Assembly (NCBI GenBank): GCA_964036195.1
Contig: OZ038451.1
Location: forward strand, 15,380,529-15,444,528
DNA length: 64,000 nt
Reading direction: 5' to 3'
DNA from: Sphaerolaimus hirsutus
Lineage: Eukaryota; Nematoda; Chromadorea; Monhysterida; Sphaerolaimidae
The notes under the pieces were generated by a model. That model did no database searches and had not been told where the DNA came from. It worked only from the letters and a program-made list of their open reading frames with translations. Position numbers and translations under genes: made by a program. This document shows, one piece after another, positions 12,644 to 26,600 of this stretch. The first letter of the stretch is position 1, and every line of letters starts with the position of its first letter.

Positions 12644-14120
12644 CAGGGTTGGCAAAATCTCAGAAAAAAAAATAAAAATAAAATTAAAATAAAATAGAAA
12701 ACTGAAGAATAAAATAAAATAAAATGGAAAATTAATAAAATTAAAATGCAATTTTACTAAAATTCAAATTTTTGTAAAATTTTAGTAAAATTGTACAAAA
12801 ATTCGAATTTTCGTCCAATTTTAATAAAATTTTATGAAAACTCACATGTCTGTAAAATTCTATAAAAAGTTTTCTATCTTGTTGCTTAAGTTTCTAGCTG
12901 CCAATTTGCAGAACTGGTGCCTTGTTGTTGCTTTCATTGTTGTGATTGAAAAATATTTTTGCTCAAAATTGCAAATTTTCACATCTTTTTACCTATATTT
13001 TTTCACTATTTCATGTGATTTTTTACCCATTTTCTTCATCCCATACCTTGAAAAAGCCTATATATTGAATCCCTGCAGCCCCCACCCCCCTAAAATAATT
13101 TTTTTTAGCTATCTGGAGCTTTACCTCTGGAGGAGCAACTACATTTCTTTCCGACCACTGCGAGGGTCAAAATTCAAGATACCTACCTATGTATGTCACA
13201 ACCTGTGTCTAGGGTTGGCCGATGTTTTTTTTAAACGTTTTTTATTAAAAAAAACGTTGTTTTTTTTAAAAACATGACGTCCGAAATGTTTTTTTTATTT
13301 TAAAAACATCGACCGAAATTTTTAGTACTAAGCACTAGGTAGGTATTTTGCAAAATTTTTGCGCGCAAGCGCGCAATTTCACACACAAATTGACATTGGT
13401 TTTGTGGCATTTTTAGTATCAAAGTATCCATTTATATATGCTACCATGGGTTAATAAGCCGTCATATGTCGGTGTAGTATATAATATTGAGGTAATGTGC
13501 TTCCATGTACCTCCACAGTGTGTAACTTCACTCCTAAAGTAACAACCTCCTTTTAAAACCTTGTTTCATCACTATTCTGTGCTAAACTTTACCTGAAGTC
13601 ACGAACATTCGACTACAAGGCGATATACGAACGTATCAACAAAAAATGGATATTTTTGACAGAAATCACCACTTATAATGCTATCCCATGGCTCAACAGC
13701 CATTATATGGTCATATATAACATCACAGAGTATTGCCACTGTCTGATATACCTATATATGTTGACACAAGGTCATATCTGGGAGCTTTAAAAAAAAAAGT
13801 TTTTTATTATAAAAAAACGTTGTTTTTTTAAAAAAAACATCGAGTTAAAAAAAAACGTTTTTTTTCCAACCCTACCTGTGTCACAAGTCTACATTCAAAT
13901 TTTATGGTATTCATCTGCATAGTTCTAGCGTGCACATTTTTTCATGGCCTTGCATGCAAGATTATGATTTTTTGTAAAAAATTTGTAAAATGGTTTCATT
14001 TTATTTTATTAATGACATTTCGGAATAAAATAAAATAAAATGAAACATGAATAAAATACAATTTGAATAAAAATAAAATACAATTTTAGTAAAAAAATTT
14101 TTTTACTAAAACCAACCCTG
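12644..14120. mobile_element. hAT-like MITE, AAAATAAAA-core family, with nested insertion
   Basis: Ends CAGGGTTGGCAAAATCT and AAACCAACCCTG, exact 8-bp target duplication CCTACAAC (12636-12643 and 14121-14128). The core is low-complexity AAAATAAAATT. A second hAT-like element (13210-13874) is inserted inside, and 13030-13195 is a fragment of the GATAGATAGC family. Confidence 0.9.
13210..13874. mobile_element. hAT-like MITE, AAAAACGTTTTTT-core family (665 bp), nested
   Basis: Ends TAGGGTTGGCCGATG and TTCCAACCCTA, exact 8-bp target duplication CCTGTGTC on both sides. Carries the shared GCGCGCAAGCGCGCA module near 13361. Close relative of 44462-45106. Confidence 0.9.
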
Positions 14121-14570
14121 CCTACAACGTATGAACAACAAGCACAGATTATTCGAAACGTGGCATGTGTATGGAATCAAGTAGTATGTATACTTCACTG
14201 CCTTTCCTCACAAACACAGAACCTTTTACTTGAAATATACAGCTTTAAAGAAATTGTTGTCATTACTAATTTTTCACTGTAAACACCGCTTTACATAACT
14301 AAAAACATTTGTAGAGAACCTACTTTGTGACAAAACCAACACCCATTTTGAACAAAACAAACACACGGCATGATGCCTGACATAAATATCACAAATGAAT
14401 TCCCAATTGAATAACATGAACTCTGTGTTATTTTTAGCATGCAATAATGTTATTTTTAGCATGCGATAATGTTCTATAAATAAATAAACGCCTATATGCG
14501 GGAGCGGGCTGTGGGTGTAATGCAAATATTTAAAGACTTCTTTGATCATGCATTTTTTATTTACCAGGCG

Positions 14571-15885
14571 TTAAGCGTTGTAACGGGTGAATCCACTTTG
14601 ACATGTTGTGGAATCTAACATGCCATCATGGGAATATTACATGTTGTGGAAAGTGACATGCCAAAAGGTGAAAGTAACATGTCAAGCGTGAAAGTAACAT
14701 GCCACAGCCCAAAGGTGAATGTAACATGCAAAGCGTGAAAGTAACATGTCATGCACATGCAGTCGCAAGTCGTATCTCGTGTGTGTAAAATAATTATCAG
14801 TGATTGATCATTATCACCATGTTTGTGAAGGTGTGAATTCTATGTGTGTGCACGCGCGCAAATCAAACCCACACCACGTCGATAAATAGGACACAAATTG
14901 TTAACCGATACAATCTGTGGTTTTTTAATCATCTTTGTTTTGCTGTGGTAGCATTTACGATGGCTAATTTCAAAATTTTATTTTACTTTCAGAATTTTTA
15001 TTTAACTCCTAGAAAAATGCCCAATTTTTCTAGAAAAATTCTAAAATGCAAAATTTTGTGAAATGTCATTTTGGAAAATACAGAGAGTTTTTTGTTATGA
15101 TGGAAAATTTTTTGCACAGCTTGCTTTTTTGTTAAAGTTTACTTGTTATTTGCATATTTTGCTTTGAATTTTACATTGAATGTATTGTGAATGTTTGTTG
15201 ATTTTTTTTGTATCTTCTTAGTCATGTGTACTAATATATTTACTAACTCATGTGTGCTGTGCTGTCTAGTGAAAGATATTTTTATATTGATGAATAATAT
15301 TAACAGGCTATGATTTTAACAGTGTCACTTTAATAAAGCTAAAAACCGTTTGCCAAACTAAAAGGCGAGCCAAGCCCATACTTATGGAATAATTAATGCC
15401 AAAACAATATGCGCTAAAAATACACAATGCTGATAACTTATAGCTATACTGAAATATCGCTATAATTAGTCTCTCTCAACAATAGCACTGTGCGGAACAT
15501 GTGTTGCGACCGATGATAAAAAAACAACAGATTGTATCGGTTAACAATTTGTGTCCTATTTATCAACATGGTGTGGGTTTGATTTGCGCGCGTGCACACA
15601 CATAGAATTCACACCTTGACAAACATGGTGATAACGATCAATCACTGATAATTATTTCACACGCACAAGATACGACTTGCGACCGCATGTGCATGACATG
15701 TTACTTTCACGCTTTGCATAATACATTCACCTTTGGGCTGTGGCATGTTACTTTCACGCTTGACATGTTACTTTCATCTTTTGGCATGTCACTTTACACA
15801 ACATGTAATATTCCCATGATGGCATGTTAGATTCCACAACATGTTAAAGTACACAACATGTCAGAATGACCACACTCGTTGTAAC
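14571..15885. mobile_element. 1.3-kb element with terminal inverted repeats of about 350 bp
   Basis: 14571-14925 and 15525-15885 are reverse complements, rich in direct words such as GTGAAAGTAACATG and ending near ACATGTTGTGGAATCTAACA. The interior of about 600 bp is AT-rich with no credible frame. Intergenic, upstream of gene B. Confidence 0.8.
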
Positions 15886-16428
15886 CATGTTGAAACTGTA
15901 GGAGACACAGCAGAAGGTGTAAAAAAACTCAAATAAACAAGACTGTTTGTTTACAAATTGTTTACTGTATATATATAGCATTCCTAAAATCTCTGATGAT
16001 GATGTAGACTTTTTAAATATATGAAAATTATAATAAATCATTTATACAATTTTTTTTATTTTATCCAGGTTTCCAGAGAGGTTTAACTAAAAAAGTATGT
16101 AAGAAATAAATTTAAGATTTTTTGTAAATTAATATATTCAAGAAAATATAAAATATAGCATTTATATTTCTTTATATTTTTCTGACTTTTTAGAGGTTTG
16201 AATATCTGTTATTAGATATTTTCTGAGATCATATTTTTATATATTTTCTCAAAATCACCCATTTTTGGAATGCTAACACTATAAGTCATACTTCTAGTGT
16301 TATTTTTGAATTCCTGTGTACTGATGTCACAGGTTGCATAAACTGTCTGTTGTGTTGATTATTTCTATATTGCATTTATCAGTTACCAAACGAAAATTAT
16401 TATCAATATAAAACCTACAAAATTCAGG
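15886..16428. other. Upstream region of gene B, nothing recognised
   Basis: AT-rich DNA between the foldback element and exon 1 of gene B; no repeat end, exon or clear TATA element could be assigned. Confidence 0.4.
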
Positions 16429-19400
16429 ATGAAAAGTTGTGTATTGACCTTCTATATGACCGTAACTTTGTGCTCCATTGGAATACTGGTAATGAGCTAT
16501 TCTTTGATATATTTTTTACACAGGAAAAACAAATCAATTGATTTGTTAGTTTCTAAGCTTTTAGTTTCCAAGTAGCTAAATTTGATATTCTTATGATGAC
16601 AGATATTACAGTTAACCTTAAGTATCAACGTGTACGTTTCAAACCTTCCTAAAATGGTGCATTTTTGGTTCTGGCATCTTTTTCAAAATACTGTGTATAA
16701 TTTGGTTAAACATGTGCATCCAAAATTAAAATCATGCCAATTCAACAATGTCCAATGGTTCTTTCATCAAATGGTAAAATAAATCCTATAGATGCAATGC
16801 ACACATGATAAATCACATCCTGAATGCATACTGCTTTGGAATCACTGACACCTGTCAATGGATGTATGATATTTGTCCCTAGTCAAAAATCTCACCTGAA
16901 AGTCTGAGAAGCTGAGACTTGGTGAATAGATCTGATGAAAATGCAGTACAATTCATGTTTATATTTAGTAATTGATGTAATCATTTTGAAAAACATAGCA
17001 TGCCCAACGTTTGCAGGCTCAAGATGAGCACTCATCTGCATCCCAATCAACCCAAGATGCCCCCAGTACACAGTGCTCACAAATGTCAGATGACTATGAG
17101 AGCTGTATGAAAAAGCACTATGCATGTGGTGCACTCCATGATGATGGCTACAGGATGGACTACTTCACTGAGAATGGCATAAGAAGAAATTTTGACAAGT
17201 GCCTTCTAAAGTCAGTCAAATCAGATTCTAGTTGGTATCCAATGGAAAACTGTCCTGCAAATCTCAACCCCTATACAGCTATGTGCCTCCAAATTCACAG
17301 CAGCAGATATTTCTGCGAGGTTTGCTAACTGAATACACAATGAAGCCACTGACATTGGCCTATGCTACACCGATTGTCATTCCACAACCAGGTGCCAATC
17401 CAACACCCTGTAAAATATCATGTAGAATGTAAAGTGTCTGGCACAAAATATGCCAAATGCGATTAAAACTTCCCCACAAGCTTAAAATTTGACTGGGCGT
17501 TTTAAAAGTTAGCTGACAATCAACACTTTATCTGACATTTTGCTTTTTACATGTGATGTACAGAGTGCAGGACTGGCCTCAGGTGGTCAAAAGAATGTGA
17601 CAATCACATTCGGTCCAGAGCAGTGGAGTAAGATACAGAAATGCAGCAATGCATGGGTGAAGGAACATTTCAAGCCCATTGTGGAAGTTTGCATGAGGAT
17701 CACAAAACATAACAAAAATTTTGCATTCCCAAATCCTGATATTGGACAAGGAGCAGAGATTTTTGTTGGACCACAATCACTTGATGTGGATCAATATTTC
17801 GACCAACCACTGAAAAGAACAGCAAACTTCACTGCAAAGATGAATGAAGTGTTAGTGAAAATGAAACTGCTAAAAAGGAGTTTTTCAAACAGTTTTCTTC
17901 ATTAAAATAAATTCATCCATATTTGCAGGGTGCAATGGCTTTTCGAAGAAATCGAGAAGTGTGTGCTTTTAACAGAGTGAAAAAGTAATGATGGAATGAA
18001 ACTGTATGACATATGTTTAATTACTCAGGGGTGATTTGGGCGAGGGAGCGATTGAAGCAGTTGAGACATGCCTTCTGGAGCAACTCAAATCTGCAGAGAA
18101 ACTCATAGGGGAGCTGTATGGTCCCAGTGTAGCAATGGAGAAACACAAGAAATTCTGCAAAGGCTACAATAACTGCTCACACATGTGCGTTGTCCCTTAT
18201 TGTATGGATTTGAAGGCCGGTAGGGCTACAGAGTATGTTTAAGCATAATATATTGATCTATATATATTTACAGGCTATATTTTGTGTACAACACTCACAA
18301 AATATAATATATCTATACATATTTACAAGCTTTAAAACTTTTTAACCAAATTTAGTCGATCACATTTCTCCACATGAACCTTAAAATTACTGGCAGTGAC
18401 AATCTGGCAGACATCCACATTACTAAAACACAATGTATAGATACACATTGCCAGATGAGCTAAGTGTTGTCACATTCCAAATTTATCATCTTTATGCCCA
18501 CAACAAAACCACATTTAATCCAGGCAGCGTCCAGAATGCAAAAACCACAGCCAAATCTTATCCCAGAGTCTTTGTGATTGTACACAAAACTGGCTGGACA
18601 GGCTCACTCCTGAAGGACTGGGCAGCATTTTTGAGTGTTTGCAAGATGAAGACATGAACTTGAAATATGATGATAAATGGTGAGTGAATGCAGTAATGCA
18701 CGTGTGTTCTCACAAATTAAGTGATTGTTAAATTACAATCTATCTGTACGTTGAAGGTATCAGTCCCCTGAACATGCATTGGACCTCTCACTTAACACAA
18801 TTGGTGAAGGTGTAGTGCAAATCTTAACAAATGGCTACCTCTATATGGATGGGATTGTGCAGAACTGCAGGAAAATCGCAAGTCACAATGAAGAGAGGCA
18901 ACATCCATGCACAGTAGATTCACTGTGGAAAATACAGGTTTTCAAAATATATACAATTTTTCGTACAAAATACAATAAATCATATAATGAAATAATGTTT
19001 TCAACAACATAGGTGGAGCTATAGTATAGCATTATAAGTGGTGATTTCTATCGAAAAATCCATGTCCAAAGCAGGCTAATGCATATAAAGTGATGTTTCA
19101 CACTTCAGAAGTGGAAGTAATCAGTTGGATTTCATATTTATACTACAACTAAATACACTAGCACATGGTCGCTTATTATTACACAGAATATTAGCATGAA
19201 GAAATCGAAGCTTAAAAACCAAACATACAATAAGAACAATCCCCAAGTTTAATCTGTATGTGAAATTGCGTGATATGGTAAATCAGTACTGAATTCTATT
19301 CAAAGAAAACAGTTTCAATGCTCATGTAAAAAAAGAACGCTGAAGACTCTGGCCACGTCTATTTCAATGTCAACAACATCACCTTCCCACTACCTGCTCA

Positions 19401-20246
19401 GGCATTAAAGGAACCACCAACCCCATACACCAATTGGGAAGTATTCAAAATCCCAACCAGTGACGATAACGATGATGGTATCTTCATAACACTCCCAAAC
19501 TCCCTGTTACTTCAACCACAAGGGGCAACTAGAAGGGTGAAACGTGCGGAAGATCAGTGTTCTCTGCTGCCAGTCTTGAAGGGTCTCATAGAAAAGACCC
19601 ACAGTACATGCACACCCAACGGTTGGCGCAAAATGAATTGAACATGATAAATTCAGCGTGGAAAAATGGAATATTTACAATCGTGCACCCAATTTGTGGC
19701 AGATCCACCAGTTCTGTGCGATGTTGGAGTCGATGCAGCTCAGCTGAACAGTTCTCCTTCGAAGGTTACCATCGACCAGCTGTTTCTGGCTGCACAAGGA
19801 GGTAAATATGATCTGGCGTGCCGCACCTAGTCAAGTGACAGATTTGTAGTGCTATTGTTTGCCTCCCCCAACAAAAGTGAACGTGCGAAAATTGTCAATA
19901 TGTGATTGAATTAGGACTACCTGCACTACTGTACCCAGTGGTACAACGCAAACCGCAAACAGTTATCCGAAATTTATGCGATGCGAATTCCATAGATTTT
20001 CTCAAATTAAACAATATTGTCATCAGCGTGAACGCCACTTAATGGTAAACCTAATCAACATCCCCAGGATTCCTGCCTCAAGGAACAGCTGACCAACTGC
20101 CATATGATGTGGACATGCTAATCGCAGTGGCCATTGAAAGGGCACTGCTGACAGGTATGACTAGAGTGCCACCTTGTACCAGAATCACTACCTACGGGCT
20201 GCCACCAGAGAGCCTGACAGAATCCAGGGGTCAGGATTGGAACTAG
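16429..20246 (+). CDS. Gene B: tandem paralogue of gene A, secreted Cys-rich protein, 11 exons, about 555 aa
   Basis: Exons: 16429-16488, 17017-17210, 17279-17391, 17571-17850, 17929-17958, 18029-18184, 18524-18679, 18757-18937, 19402-19621, 19703-19801, 20068-20246. All phases join. Exon 1 is a 60-nt signal-peptide exon (MKSCVLTF...) as in gene A, and exons 6 and 10 equal gene A exons 5 and 9 in length (156 and 99 nt). Conserved blocks include GPEQW, NFTAK, PSKVTIDQL-FLAAQG and an RVKR site (about residues 435-438) before AEDQC. Gene A's single exon 3 is split here by an extra intron (17392-17570) that looks like an introner. Same strand as gene A, about 6.5 kb downstream: a tandem duplication. 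Function unknown. Confidence 0.85.
17392..17570 (+). mobile_element. Diverged introner-type element forming intron 3 of gene B
   Basis: The whole 179-bp intron is the element. Its first ten bases, GTGCCAATCC, equal the start of the 57039 copy, followed by ACCCTGTAAAA as in the 56600 copy. It ends GACATTTTGCTTTTTACA...AGAGTGCAG, matching the right terminal repeat of the 56600 copy. The two ends are imperfect inverted repeats of each other. The intron is phase 1 and is missing from paralogue A. Confidence 0.7.
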
Positions 20247-20653
20247 TATGCAATTGTGCTGAATTTTTTGCTGCTTGACTGTGACAGTGGATGATTACGT
20301 GGTATTTAGAAAGGTGATTATGTATGTGCGGCATTATTTGCTTAAATTCAAGGTAAACCTGCTAAATTCGATTTTCCACAAACCATTCTTATCGTTCTTC
20401 TTCACTTTTTCACTCACTTCGCTCACTCCAATTTTATAAACAGTAAAGCGGGCAAAAATGAAAACATGAATGTGTATGTACAGACTTGCAGACTAAGCAG
20501 CACCTACATAACATAGTTTTAGCACATTATCAAAAGCCTGATGGCCGGGCTGGCTAATGCTGAGAAAAAGCTCAGTGATAAGAAAACAAACAAAACAAAC
20601 CGGGATGCACTTCAAGTGGCCAATATGCCGCAATCTTCAAAAACGCCACACGC

Positions 20654-23600
20654 TCAACACCGTTCGAACACCGTGTACAATTTGGGCACATCGACCAATG
20701 TCCTGATGATTGCCGAGTGTCCAAAGTGGGCGGGCACGAGCAGTTTCCTTTTGGCTGCCGGCCAGAATACATTGGCCACTAGACAGTGCACATCCACATT
20801 GGGACAGTCGAGCACACTGGCGTAGAACTGAGACAAGCGCCTGTAAAGAAGTCGGCACCTGCTCGCTCACGCTTTGTGGTGGGTAGAATTCGAAACTTCA
20901 CGTTTTATCAATGCCAAGCAGGGGTTTAGTGGGGGGTTGGGGGGGGGGGTAACCCCCCCCCCCCAAATCCGCCAGCTATCTTTCTATCCCGGAGGCAAAA
21001 TTTTGGGCTACTATCCCTAAACCCCACCCAAATCGGCCAGCTATCCATCTATCTGGAGCAAATTTCAAGAAATTTTATCCCATTTTTCGCTCAAAATCGC
21101 TAATTTTCGTACCATTTTATAGTTTTTCACCTTCAAAATTCTAATTCATGTTCCGTATTGCCTATTTTCGCCTATTTTTGTACTAAATGTACTTATATAC
21201 TTATTTTCAGCTGTTTTTCTCCTACTTTTAGCGATTTTTTCCCTTTTCTTCCTTCTATACCTCGGAAAAGCCTATATATTGAACCCCCGCGAACCCCCCC
21301 CCCAAAAAAAATTGTTTTCAGCTATCTATCCCTCCGGGGGAGCGATTTACTATCTACACCCCCGTTCACCATGGTTGGCACCATTGAGATATTTTCAGAA
21401 AACAATTCATAACTTCACTATACAGGATTGTATTTGGTCAAGTGGGGTATCCCTTGTAGGGCAATTCAAGCCCTACAAGTGCATATAGGGCACAACTGAT
21501 TATCTCTTCTCTAGGGCATTTCATGGGCCAGACAAATTCTTTAATTCATTTAAAGCTGATCACCATGGTTGGCACCCTAGCGTTTTTTGGTCTTAAATCC
21601 TGATTTCCAAGGCTGCATTCTGCAACAATAGCCAGATTTGAAGAAGTTTGGCACCAAGCCAGCTCTGAGTGTCAAGGCCCAGCTTGAAATGCATTTTGAT
21701 GACTGTTTTCATTCTATTTTCTGGAACATGGCGGCAGATGATAAAAATAGCTATTTTAGCTATTTTCATTGCTTTTCAGTCGCTGAAAATGCCTTGGTTG
21801 ATGAATATGTCATCCACATGCTGTGGTATGACTTTGTCATGGCTGCATATGTTTTGTAAATGTACTGGAGATGCCCAAGTACTGATGTTGATTTCATCAA
21901 TGGCTGTTTCTCCAGACATATGGCCCTCATGTTCAAGCAGTTTGTAAAGGAAACATATCTGACTGTAAGAGCAATGTTCAAGCTTTAAAATGAGTGCTTT
22001 CATGCATAAATCTGTTCACACAAATGTGAGATATGCTAAAGCGAAATTGTTACTGCCATTATCTTGCCTATTTACTACTGAATTTACAATTTTTGTGATA
22101 ACATGATTTTTGAGATGGCCAATCTCATATTTGTGTGAACAGATTAATGCATGGAGGCACTAATTTTAAAGCTTGAATATTCCTCTTACAGTCAGCATCT
22201 GGGCCTTTACAAACTGCTTGAACATGAGGGCCTTATGTCTAGAGAAACAGCCATTAATGAAATCAACATCAGTACTTGGACATCCCCAGTACATTGACAA
22301 AACATATGCAGCCATGACAAAGTCATAACACATGATGTGGATGACATATTCATCAGCCAAGGCATTTTCAGCAACTGAAAAGCAATGGAAATGGCTAAAA
22401 TAGCTATTTTTATCATCTGCTGCCATGTTCCAGAAAATAGAAGGAAAACAATCATCAAAATGCATTTCAAACTGGGCCTTGACACTCAGAGCTGGCTGGG
22501 TTCCATACTTCTTCAAATCTGCCATTTGTTGCAGAATGCAGCCTTGAAAATCAAGATTTAAGACCAAAAAACACTAGGGTGCCAACCATGGTGATCAGCT
22601 TTAAATGAATAAAAGAATTTATCTGGCCCATGAAATGCCCTAGAGAAGAGATAATCAGTTGTGCCATATATGCACTTGTAGGGCTTGAATTGCCCTACAA
22701 GGGGATACCCCACTTGGCCAAATACAATTCTGTATAGCAAAGTTATGAATTGTTTTCTGAAAATATCTCAATGGTGCCAACCATGGTGAACGGGGGTGTA
22801 TATGAACCCCCGCTGGTGTCCAAACTTACAAAACCCCTGGTGCCCAGTTACTAAAAACGCATGGTATTGTCTTTGTTAGAGGCCGACACATGCTAAATAC
22901 CGTATTTGTTAGAAATACCCCCTCAAAACGGCCACTATGAATAAATACCCCCCCCCTCAAAATGAAAAAATACCCCCCGGGGTATTTTGAAGGAATAGTA
23001 GTTTAGATTTACCATTACAAAATCACGGTGAACTATCATCTTTGATTTTCACCACCCGAAATAAGCAAACATTTTCAACCAGCTCACATGCAAAGCTGCT
23101 CTATGCATTCCTTCTCATCTTGCACACTAGCCAGTACTTCTAAAATGTCATTTATTAACTCTGGCAGAGCGCCAATTGGCAAATCATCCCAATTAGAGAG
23201 TACTTGCGGCAAGGCAGAAATATTCTGACTAGAAATCCGCGTGCTAAAATAGTCGTCCATCATTTCTCCCATCTCGTCTAGAACTGTCGTGTTCAAATCG
23301 CTCACTGTTTGACCTCTCTGCATCGGGTGCAGTGTATTTACATTGTAATAAACGATCAAAATTGACAAAAATTACCATTGCCAAGAGGGCATCAATTTCC
23401 AGCGGTTCCGGTAAGCGGATGGATGCCAGGTTGCCCAGACGGAAAATGAGACTCTGTGAAAAAGAAACGAACTATGAATGACTTTACCAACATAGTGACC
23501 CGACAGGTTTCGATATTGCATTGCACTGCAAGTGTGTAACAAATATCCTATAAAGAAATATCAGGGGTGGTCGGAGTTTCCTTCGACAGTTTTTTGTCAA

Positions 23601-26600
23601 CATTTTTGTGTACGCAACCATTGAATACCTTTTATAAAAAAACGGCAGCTGGAATTTCACTACACCAAAAATTTCACCCAGCCAAACCTGATAGAAAAGT
23701 TGGGCGAGAACGGGCCGCAGCTCAACTAGAAGAAGCTCCAGCTCGTGTTGTACCACTGCAAAGCGAAGCTCCTCTGTGCAACCGATGAATGTTGAACACC
23801 TGCGCGCATTATACAAACGATGACGTTTTGTGTGGAAAACTCACAACGGGTCGGGTTGACCGAACAAATAGTAGTATACCGTATTTCCTCGAAATACTCC
23901 CCTGGATTACCCCCCACCCCTCGAAATCCCCCCAGGGTTTCGAGCTGGGGAAAACATAAACCCCCTCGAAATACCCCCAGTATTCAATGAGGTACATGAT
24001 GTATGCCATGTAAATGATGTAATAATTGGGGCCAAATCGCATCACAGAGTAGAGTAGTTTGTATAGCTATATCAACGTTTTTTATGATCTAATATGTCCT
24101 GTTTTGTGACATTTATTACCAGCCCAGGGTGTGTAAAGCCCATTCTTTATTTCGAACTTAACGAAAATTTCTGGCGAAATAATAACCCCCCCCCTTCGAA
24201 TAAGCCCCCCCTCAAAAAGTCCACTCTGAAAATATAAACACCCTGGAGGTATTTCGAGGAAATACGGCAGTTGAAAATTCCAACGGTCGAGGAAATTATA
24301 AAAACAAACGCCAACACACCTAATTTTCTTGGTCAAACACCGGTCGCTCTTGTCAGCAACATTTTTACGCAGTTTGTCCACCGACGCCAATTGAATGTCA
24401 CGCCACCAAAATGCATCCGATGGCGCCGACTCGTCCAAATCGATCAATCTTATGTCATCATTGGGCTGGAAAAACATTGGAGAAGTGTAAATGTTATGAT
24501 GGCATACAGTGTACATGAATGAATACACCAAAGAGATTGAACGCCGTATTTTGCACCATCCATCAATGGTTCAACGGTACAGTACTATGTAGTTGACACT
24601 TGTGTGTCAACTCAGATTTCGGCTTCACGTACAGCGAGCTGCAAATACACATGCGGTAATGTTGGAAAATATATTCCGGCAGGTGCACCGGAAGATCGCT
24701 CTGCGACAGGTGAAATCTGAGTTGACATAGACCACGGCCGTATCCAGGGGGGGGCGGGGGGGGCTGCAGCCCCCCCCCCCTTCCCGGGGTGAGACCAGAA
24801 AGTGACTGGAAAATGCGACTTTTTCGACGTCAGCGTGAAAAATTTTGACATAAGGTATTATCATCAGATTTGCTCGCTGTGGCCGAAATCTTTATTAATA
24901 CCTATACTCAATTATGTGCTGTTTGCTGTATTTGTATGTATATTTACATACATATACAGCGTTCCATGGCGCTGGCGCCAACGCCAATGGCGCTGCGCCT
25001 ACTAGTGGCGCCAGCGCCATGGCGCCGTTCCGCCACTCTGTACGTAACATTTTAGGGGGGGCTGAGCCCCCCCCCCCGCTCGCCGGCCTCCGTAAACAAG
25101 CAGCCCTCCCCCCCGCTCAAAAATCCTGGATACGTCCCTGACATAGACCAGTTGACACACATGTGTCAACTAGTGCGTAGGCCGCCAATGACCTTGACCA
25201 CCATAGCAATCAACGCCACAACCATATGAGAGACAATCAAAAAGTAACCTGATTTTGTTGCGCAACCTGACCCACGCTTTGGCGCTGTGCAGAAGAATCA
25301 CTGTCGCCTGTAGAAACCGGCATAACGTCACTGGGCTGTTTCCGTTTCAAATTGGAATCTGCCACCTGCGCCAGGTTTTCAGCAACCGCCACCGTAACCG
25401 GTCGACCGGGAGTAGCGCTATCGGTTTTGTGCCCAGAGTGGATGGAAACACTCGCCGCCGTTTTGTGCTTCCAAGATGACAATCTCGAATCCGGTACGCT
25501 AGGCGAGTGCTTGAAGTGAGCTGGAAAAATTTCAAAAACCTGTTATTAGTGTATCTTTTATACGACACAATTATGTATTGATGGGGAAATATTTGGGAGG
25601 CAAAAAATATTCACATAGACAGGTCAGGCAGAGGGAAAGCAGATCACCAGAGGGAAGGCAGATCACCAAATTAGTTTCAATCGCTTCTGCCTTTTATACT
25701 TTTACCACATCAAAAATGCCACGAAAATCAAAATGAGCAAATCTCATCTGAAAATTTGAGTTCAAAAATCGACGCACATAGAAACGCGGGACCTCTGCCG
25801 GGAAGCACGAAATTATCCAATTTGCTCTGTTTCTCGTCGGTGCGGACCAGCCGGGACACGTTCTGTTTCACTCCGCTGCTACTGTTGTCCAATTTGGAAG
25901 TTATAGTGATGTCGGGCGACTGTTTCACATTGAGCGGTCTGCGATGCGATATCGGGTGTTGGATAAGGTATTGGATCCTAGTTTGGACAACTCCGTTTGT
26001 GTTACCCATACAAAAAAACATTGAAGCGACAATTTTTTTGTACTCTAGTGTACCGTATTTCCTTGAAACACCCACACCCCAGGGGCCAGATTTAATACTC
26101 CCTACAGATTTGTAGGGTAGGGCGTACGCCCGACAGATTTTTTAAAGTTTAGCCGCATCGTATGGAACCTCGATATCGATATTCGATATTCGATATTGAA
26201 AAATGGTCGATATTCGATATTTCGATATTTTCGATATTCGATATTGCAATATGCTTTTGGTATAGCAAGGCATATTTCAAGTGGCATATTGTATTTTCAT
26301 GTGGTTGCACACATGTTTAATCATCTCTTTACTGAAATTTGAATGGTGCAAGTGATTTTAATGAGCTTTATATCACTCAATGGTAGAAAATAGAAGAAAA
26401 ACATGATGAATCAAAGTGTATCAGACAAATAACAATTGGTAGACATTGCAGTTCATCCTAACCTAATTGCTTAAGGGCATGTTGCAAAAAAAAGTATATC
26501 AGCGTTTTCTGGCTTCAAATTTAGCACTCCAACAACAATGACATTATAAATACTGTACTTTTACTCATCAAATACAATACTATAAGCACATCAGATCAAC

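Noticed and set aside
12834-13277. 147-codon frame rich in Phe, Leu and Ile
   Set aside because: It crosses the boundary of two nested MITEs and is encoded by T-rich low-complexity sequence.
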